The position numbers were made by a program, and so were the translations under genes. The notes beneath the pieces were generated by a model, which had not been told where the DNA came from, searched no databases, and worked only from the letters and a program-made list of their open reading frames with translations. From NCBI GenBank assembly GCA_023212695.1, contig JALCCG010000234.1:1-21886 (forward strand): a stretch of 21,886 bases of DNA, read 5' to 3'. Below are positions 16,528-21,886 of this stretch, one piece after another. Within the stretch, counting starts at the first letter, position 1; each line of letters begins with the position of its first letter. This DNA is from Sporisorium sorghi (taxonomy: Eukaryota > Basidiomycota > Ustilaginomycetes > Ustilaginales > Ustilaginaceae).

Positions 16528-18117
16528 TGAAAGCGACGCTGCCCTAGCAGAACATGGTCTAGACTGCTTGGGCTCTCTGACCCGAGCCGTCTGACCTTTG
16601 CTCCGGTCCGGGTGGAGCTGCGTGAAATCCTTTGCAACGCAAAGTAGGCATGCCAAACCGTTGGCATCAATTTGAATGTTTTTCCTCTTCTCAGCCTGGC
16701 CGTTCCATCAACAAGAGACACTTTAGGCCACAGAGCATCCATTTTTTCCCCTTGTGTCTGTCGTTGACGACGAATAAGTTACTGCGAGCAGCAGCAATCC
16801 GACCGTGCAGGCATCAGAAGAGAGAGGCTTTTTTTCGTCTCTTTCGAACAAGTTCCGACTGCTCGGCCAAGATTGGGGCAAACGTCAAAAGAATCATCAC
16901 CAAATCATGAAGTCTGATGCAGTCGAAGTCGAGGGTGACCTAAAATCACGTTTTCAGGCGGCGGAATTCACTTCATTCGAGTGACTTCAGACAAACCTTG
17001 ACACGATCAACAATTTCATTGGACATTGACAAGGCAGGAAAAGTTGCGTTGAGAGTTTCAATTTTGCAATTTCGGGCTCATTTGAGCCTTCTTTTAAAAA
17101 AGCGACAAAATTGTGGTCACAAAATTCATTGAACGGTCTCACGAGAGGACGATTCAATTGTTTGGTTTGACCCTGTCTTCCGGTGGACAAGATTGCGAAT
17201 CACGATGCCAAAAAGAGCTGAATCACTTCTGCTGCCCACCTTTTTCTTTTGTTGTCATTCGAAAAGTAGACGATTTCGGGCGATTTTGAATCAACTGAAA
17301 CGAAAGTGATCACCAAAGTCAACGAATTGGCGCTGACCAGATTCACTTGCACGATGTCGCAAATCACACAAATTTTGACGATTTGTTTTGAGGTTCAGGT
17401 GAAGTTGAGGTGAAAAGGTATGAATTCGTCACAGCAGCGACCTCGCAACGATCCTTCTTGGGACTTTGAAGAAGTCACCCGTGAAGCCAGCTTCACTCGA
17501 ACTGGTCACCCCAACAGCAGCCGGCCAGAGTTGGTGGTCTGGAAACGGCCATAGGGACGACGGCGATTTGGCTCTGCCTAGAGTCAGTGCTCAGGCCCTT
17601 CCTGCTTCCGATTTGCGTTGGACCCATGCATGCGAGCGGATCTGCACAGCTGGATCCAGGGTCATGGGATGGCCGGACTACGGAAGTGATGCAAGCAAAA
17701 GCAGCAGCTTTTGTTGAGATGCACTTGAACAGAAAGAGCGGCTTGGCATCCGGTCAGCAAGAAAGAGGGAGGAGAGAAAGGACCCTGAGCAGAGAAGAGG
17801 ACATGGACCAAGGATGCAACGACCGCTGCCGGCGGTTTGAGTGTTCTACGAGTGAGTTGCCGAAGAATTCGCTAAGCCTCGCCAGGAACAGACAGACGCA
17901 GGAGACTCAGACACACACAGAAGAGAGGCTTGCATGACTGCAGAAGCGTTGCTGATGTTTTGCCCCGCGCTCATCGTGAACCCTGAATGGGGTGTAATCT
18001 TCCTTCTCCCCCGCCTGTGCATCTATCTCTCCCACCACCATCCTTACCTCAGTTACGCCCCCTCTTCTCTCTCACTCCTTTTTGCCTGCCTAGCTAATCT
18101 AGGCTCTGATCGACGCA

Positions 18118-19749
18118 ATGGCTTGGCGAAGGCCGGCCTGGTTGGGCGGCTCCGGTGGCTCGTCGAACAAAGTCAAGCCCTCTGGCAGCGGCGAATCTAC
18201 GACAACAAAGGCTCGAACTGAAAGCGCACCTCCCTCCCAACGGGTTCGCTCATCCGAGAGCAATTCGACGACTCTTGCTCCTCGCTCGATCAAAAACGGC
18301 GCCAGTGCCAAAAGCAAGGATGTTGCCTCTTCCGCCTCGAAGCTCAAAAAGACGGGCCAGATCGATGTCGTCGTCATCGGTGCAGGTTTGTCCGGTCTCA
18401 TCGCCGCCGACGAGCTGAGTAGAGCAGGCCTCGGCGTCAAGGTGCTCGAGGCCAGCAACCGAGTCGGTGGTCGCACGCTCGACATGCGCCTCGACGATGG
18501 CAATGTCGTCGAAATGGGCGGCCAGTGGATCGGACCGGGTCAAGACCAGATTCTCCAGCTCATCAAGGAGCTCGGCCTCGAGACTCACAACACTTACGAT
18601 CAGGGGCTCAGTATCTACCGCTCCACCGACGGCAAAGTCAAGTCATACAAGGAAATGATTCCCTGCGGCATCCTGCCCTCGCTCGATCTGCTCATGGCCA
18701 CTCGCAAGATCAACAGCCTTTCCAAATCCGTGCCTGCAAAGACGCCATGCCAAGCCAAGAACGCTCGCTACTGGGACGAGAGGTCCATCGGCTGCTGGAT
18801 CGACGACGCCATGTGGACCTCGGAGGCCAAGCAGCTCTTCAGGATGGCCATCAAGGCTGTCTACGCCGAGGATTCCGAATCCATCAGTTTCCTTGACCTT
18901 CTTGCCACCGTGGCGGGTGCTGGTGGTGATATCGAGCAAGTCTTGAGCGATGCGCAAACCACCCGTATCGTTCAAGGCCCTCAAGCCATCAGCGAGCGAC
19001 TCGCTGCCCGTCTTCCTGAGGGCGTCCTCGAGCTCAACTCAAAAGTCCTCAACGTTCACAGGGCCGAAGGTGACTCCGCACCGGGACAGCAGGCTGTGTA
19101 CGAACTTTCGACAACCGAAGGCCAAGAGTACAAAGCGCCCGTGGTCATTATCACCCCGCCTCGGCCCTTGATCTGCCAGATGGACTTCCAGCCACCTCTG
19201 CCATCGGGTCTTATCCAGTACTACCGTCGTCAGCCAATGGGCTCGGCCATCAAGTTCAACGTCGTCTATCCGTCTCCCTTCTGGCGAGATGCCGGCCTCA
19301 ACGGTGCCATGATCAACGCAGACGGCATGAGTCCTGTTCAGATGACCTACGACAACTCGCCCGCTGACGCCAAGCACGGCGTCATCGTTGCCTTTGTGCT
19401 CGGCAACAACTCGCGCCGTTTCCTGCACGAGTATCCAGATGCCGAGTCTCGTAAGCAAGTCGTGCTCGATTTCCTCGCAACTCTGTTTGGAGACGAGGCG
19501 CGCAACGCCACTCAGGTACTCGAGATGAACTGGACGCTCGCTCCCTATGCCACCGGTGGCTACGGCTCGTTCAATCCGCCAGGCGTTCTCACCAGCTTCG
19601 AGGAGGACGAACGCGACGAAATGTCCAAGATCGGCAACCTCTACTTTGCTGGCGACGCCACCAGTGAGATCTGGCAGGGCTACATGGAAGGTGCTCTGCT
19701 CTCTGGCAGGCGTGTGGCCACTCGAATCATTTCCACTTTTGAAGCCTAG
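18118..19749 (+). CDS. Flavin-containing amine oxidase (MAO family)
   Basis: This encodes a 543-residue FAD-dependent oxidase that should oxidise a primary or secondary amine to an aldehyde, ammonia and H2O2. After a ~80-residue Ser/Gly/Lys-rich N-terminal extension, the Rossmann motif VVVIGAGLSGLIAADEL appears (glycines near 88, 90 and 93). The ribose-binding Glu of LEASNRVGGRT (about 110-120) and GGQWIGPGQDQ (about 134-144), the typical MAO substrate-side loop, follow. At the C-terminus, YATGGYGSF and YFAGDATSEIWQGYMEGALLSG complete the FAD site. The position that carries the flavin-linked Cys in mammalian MAO (SGGCY) is Gly here, so FAD is probably non-covalent. No secretion signal or peroxisomal tail is evident. 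The ATG at 18118 has G at -3. Substrate identity (monoamine, putrescine, polyamine) cannot be decided. The gene follows the 2.8-kb repeat interval and converges on the reductase gene. Confidence 0.88.
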   Translation: MAWRRPAWLGGSGGSSNKVKPSGSGESTTTKARTESAPPSQRVRSSESNSTTLAPRSIKNGASAKSKDVASSASKLKKTGQIDVVVIGAGLSGLIAADELSRAGLGVKVLEASNRVGGRTLDMRLDDGNVVEMGGQWIGPGQDQILQLIKELGLETHNTYDQGLSIYRSTDGKVKSYKEMIPCGILPSLDLLMATRKINSLSKSVPAKTPCQAKNARYWDERSIGCWIDDAMWTSEAKQLFRMAIKAVYAEDSESISFLDLLATVAGAGGDIEQVLSDAQTTRIVQGPQAISERLAARLPEGVLELNSKVLNVHRAEGDSAPGQQAVYELSTTEGQEYKAPVVIITPPRPLICQMDFQPPLPSGLIQYYRRQPMGSAIKFNVVYPSPFWRDAGLNGAMINADGMSPVQMTYDNSPADAKHGVIVAFVLGNNSRRFLHEYPDAESRKQVVLDFLATLFGDEARNATQVLEMNWTLAPYATGGYGSFNPPGVLTSFEEDERDEMSKIGNLYFAGDATSEIWQGYMEGALLSGRRVATRIISTFEA

Positions 19750-20305
19750 CGGCCAAGGATAGGGGTTCTAGACCGCAGCACAGCCTCGCCCTGAACCCAT
19801 GTCCCTGCCGCGCATCCCGCTCGCCGGTGCCTTCGTCCCGAACACTCTCATAGACTTCTCACCCTTCCCGCTTTTCCATAAGCTTTCGCGCGTTTCTCCT
19901 CCCGATCATGAACCAGATGTCTGCCGATACCTTTTCTTTCCCATTCCTAGAGCGCCTCTGACGATTCTTGATGTTTCACACGTAATGGCATCCACGACGC
20001 ATTCCACACGAAAAACAATGCTCTCTGCTCGACCGTTCGGACTGAGTGCAGTGTCGACCTTAATCGCTGAATCCGCACAATCTGAGGGCGCAACAGGCAG
20101 GTTTCCGAGTAACCAAATGCAGAAATTTCGTGACCAAGATCGAGAAGGTGCTATATACAGTACAACAGTGGAGCCGGGCCGTGGATCACAGATCTAGAGA
20201 AGAGAGAAGAGAGAATGAGAGAGCCTGTCTATGTGGGGTATGCTGGGGTAGAAGCGTCAAGAATGACGGGAATGGAGAGCACGAACAAGCGGGTTTCGCA
20301 GGAGC
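19750..20305. other. Convergent 3' intergenic region
   Basis: These 556 bp lie between the stop codons of the amine oxidase and the reductase, and so contain both 3' UTRs. A short AGAGAGAA-rich stretch occurs at about 20198-20222. An open frame at 19799-20197 has no recognisable content. I see nothing else. Confidence 0.55.
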
Positions 20306-21760
20306 TTAGTCCACGAAAGTCTCCCAGTCAGCACGCGGTCCCATGGCCTCCATCTCGTCGCGCACCTGCTGGAGGTAGCCCGTCCAGCCCTGGAGCTTTT
20401 CGCTTCCGAACCTGTCCTGCACCGACTTGACGATGTCGAGTTTGAGCGAGCCCTGCTTGAGCGGCAGATCGGCGATGCTGGCCTTGTCCAGCGTCCGCTG
20501 CTGGTCCGGTTCCAATGCAGGAAGACCAAGGACCGTGCGCGTGCGTGCCACGTCAAACTCGACAATCTTGGTGATGAAGGGGTCGTACACCTTGAGCAGG
20601 TTGGTGGTGGGGATGTAGGGCTCCTCGATCTTGACCGCTTCGTCGTTGAGCAACGTCATGGGGATTCGCGCCTCGTCGCCGCGTCCGCACGCAACGTGGT
20701 AGCACGGCACCTCGGCGAGATGCTTGCTCGTCGTAGCAGCCGGGTTCTTGGGGTGCAGACGGTGCGTTGTGGGCAGCTTCTGCAGCGCATGGGCCGACGC
20801 CGTGATGGCGAGAATCTGGTTGACTGCGATATCGACGGGGATCACATCGAGACCAGCATTTGGGAAAATGATGTTGGGATCGACGCACTGTGCAGCCAGA
20901 GCAGCGCAGACAGGGCTCGAAGGGTGACCGGCACCCCAAGCGTTGCGTGGGAAGTCGATCGAAGGTCCCAGCGTGGCCAGTCGCACGATTCGGCACGTCT
21001 TGCCGTGCAGCTTTCGGCCCACCTGCGAGGTGAAGAGCGAGTTGACGCACGACTCGGCGTACGTCTTGGCCTGGAAGTACGTGTTCACGTGTTCAGTCTG
21101 TTCGTCGACCTGAGTGCCGCATCCCTCGGGAGTGAGGGTCTCGCTGACGAGCGAGCCGTTCTTGAGGTACCATCCGACAAACGTGGTGGAAACGTGAATG
21201 TGGGTCTTGACGTTCCAAGTGAGGAGCGAGAAGCGCGCGGTAAAGTAGGCCAAGTCGGCCATGGCCTCGAAAGCCTTGGAGATAGGCAGCGTGAAGCGAG
21301 TGTCACCGGCACAGTGGATGACGATCTCGGTCTTGCGCACCTGCTCGAAATCTTGCTCGTTGAGACCGAAATTGGGACGAGCGCAATCGCCAGTGACAAC
21401 GACGAGCTTGGGCAGAGCGCCCTCGGACTCGGGCTTGGCGTGGTGGTGGACCGCCTTGGGGAGACGTTTGAGCGCATCCTCGGGGGTCTTGCCTCGCACG
21501 ATGGCCACGACCTGCTTGACGTTGAAGCTGGCGTCACCGAGCAATCGGTGAAGCAGAGCAGCACCGACAAAGCCAGCTGCACCCGTAATCAGGATTCGCG
21601 AGCCGCTGAGCACGTCCTGGATCGTCTGTTCGCGCACCAGGGCGTCATCGTCGGTGTTGAGGTTGGCCAACGAGTCGACGATGCTGGTTGCATCCGAAGA
21701 GACGTCGGTAGCAGTGGACCTTTCGGTGTTGCTAGGAGAGGGGCTGCGAGTGGAAACCAT
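20306..21760 (-). CDS. NAD(P)-dependent thioester reductase / fatty-acyl-reductase-like protein
   Basis: This encodes a 484-residue extended short-chain dehydrogenase of the NAD-binding-4 ('male sterility') type. After a ~53-residue polar N-terminus, ILITGAAGFVGAALLHRLL gives the cofactor-binding GxxGxxG (G60-G66). VVTGDCARPNFGL (about 121-133) and IVIHCAGDTRF (about 146-156) are family landmarks, as is HVSTTFV (about 189-195). The catalytic pair is Y228 and K232, in NTYFQAKTYAE. A conserved GLDVIPVDIAVNQIL stretch follows. Relatives reduce acyl-CoA or carrier-bound thioesters to aldehydes or alcohols, including the C-terminal domain of Lys2-type aminoadipate reductases. Here the domain stands alone, with no adenylation or carrier domain, so a free acyl-CoA or trans-acting carrier substrate is more likely. 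The start MVSTRSPS has A at -3. The substrate is unknown. Confidence 0.8.
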   Translation of the reverse strand: MVSTRSPSPSNTERSTATDVSSDATSIVDSLANLNTDDDALVREQTIQDVLSGSRILITGAAGFVGAALLHRLLGDASFNVKQVVAIVRGKTPEDALKRLPKAVHHHAKPESEGALPKLVVVTGDCARPNFGLNEQDFEQVRKTEIVIHCAGDTRFTLPISKAFEAMADLAYFTARFSLLTWNVKTHIHVSTTFVGWYLKNGSLVSETLTPEGCGTQVDEQTEHVNTYFQAKTYAESCVNSLFTSQVGRKLHGKTCRIVRLATLGPSIDFPRNAWGAGHPSSPVCAALAAQCVDPNIIFPNAGLDVIPVDIAVNQILAITASAHALQKLPTTHRLHPKNPAATTSKHLAEVPCYHVACGRGDEARIPMTLLNDEAVKIEEPYIPTTNLLKVYDPFITKIVEFDVARTRTVLGLPALEPDQQRTLDKASIADLPLKQGSLKLDIVKSVQDRFGSEKLQGWTGYLQQVRDEMEAMGPRADWETFVD

Positions 21761-21886
21761 ACTCGGGAGCAGAAAGGGGTGGCTGAGTGGAAAATGGGGG
21801 AAAGCGGTAGGTATGTGTTCTACAAAGAAAGACTGACGGGGGGGGGGGGGGGGGGGGCCCGAAGCGATGCAATACTGTTGGTGGGG
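21761..21886. other. Upstream flank of the reductase with poly(G) run
   Basis: This is presumably the 5' leader and proximal promoter of the minus-strand reductase, cut by the window edge. It contains a G(20) run at 21838-21857 followed by CCC. Confidence 0.5.
21838..21857. repeat. Homopolymer G(20)
   Basis: This is an uninterrupted run of 20 G, 78 bases before the reductase start on the minus strand. Such runs are rare in genomes and are often inflated by sequencing chemistry, so the length should be doubted. Confidence 0.9.

Larger units (their letters stand above)
15312..18117. other. 2.8-kb gene-free interval with repeat and transposon-like debris
   Basis: This is by far the longest non-coding stretch in the window. 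The first ~300 bases should be the RLP24 3' UTR. From about 15820 to 16530 come inverted and direct repeats and hairpins, described separately. From about 16800 to 17450 the DNA becomes visibly more AT-rich than the flanking genes, with no stable reading frame. From about 17950, TC-rich DNA leads to the amine oxidase start and probably contains its promoter. Open frames here (for example 16002-16247 and 17587-17937) are short and resemble nothing I recognise. No tRNA, snRNA or rRNA gene was recognised. Confidence 0.7.

Noticed and set aside
17075..17088. GGCTCA-TT-TGAGCC hairpin followed by T-rich DNA, resembling a bacterial intrinsic terminator
   Set aside because: The loop is only two bases and the context is a eukaryotic nuclear genome with no gene upstream, so the resemblance is coincidental.
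17587..17937. 116-codon open frame upstream of the amine oxidase
   Set aside because: There is no recognisable domain, its composition changes along its length, and the start context is poor. It is probably chance in the promoter-proximal region.
19799..20197. 132-codon open frame between the amine oxidase and the reductase
   Set aside because: It sits in the convergent 3' UTR interval with no motif and no family resemblance.

Overview
This window looks like nuclear DNA from a smut-type basidiomycete fungus (Ustilaginales). The evidence is dense, apparently intronless eukaryotic genes, A/G at -3 of most start codons, GC-rich third codon positions, Gln/His/Asn-rich tracts in a fungal Zn2Cys6 regulator, and long homopolymer and TC/TG/GAGAA simple repeats between genes. 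The genus cannot be fixed from sequence alone. There is no sign of operons, Shine-Dalgarno sites, phage or bacterial DNA.

Ten protein-coding genes are supported. From left to right they are: a membrane-anchored Grx6/Grx7-like glutaredoxin (-); SDO1/SBDS ribosome maturation factor (+); a Pmt4-type protein O-mannosyltransferase (-); the U4/U6 snRNP WD40 protein Prp4 (+); a bestrophin-like (UPF0187) channel (+); a 1197-residue Zn2Cys6 transcription factor (-); the CPSF30/Yth1 CCCH zinc-finger protein (-); ribosome biogenesis factor Rlp24 (+); a flavin amine oxidase (+); and a thioester-reductase/fatty-acyl-reductase-like NAD(P)-binding protein (-). Most are housekeeping genes in divergent or convergent pairs. 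The glutaredoxin/SDO1, PMT4/PRP4 and YTH1/RLP24 pairs share divergent promoters. SDO1/PMT4, bestrophin/transcription factor and amine oxidase/reductase converge on short 3' intervals.

Some neighbours share themes. SDO1 and RLP24 both act in 60S subunit maturation, PRP4 and YTH1 in mRNA processing, and the glutaredoxin and Pmt4 in the secretory pathway. Nothing here shows that they are co-regulated.

The exception to this compact layout is about 2.8 kb without a convincing gene (15312-18117). It holds a family of inverted and direct repeats: three copies of a ~43-bp terminus and alternating GGTGGCTCC/GGAGCCACC units. It also holds a separate nested 87-bp hairpin and a TATA-box-containing stretch. 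This is the best candidate for a mobile or otherwise undescribed element, probably a non-autonomous foldback/TIR element with nested debris. Other oddities are an 84-base poly(T) tract in the YTH1/RLP24 promoter, a poly(G) run near the right edge that could be an artefact, and an enlarged loop in the Zn2Cys6 domain.
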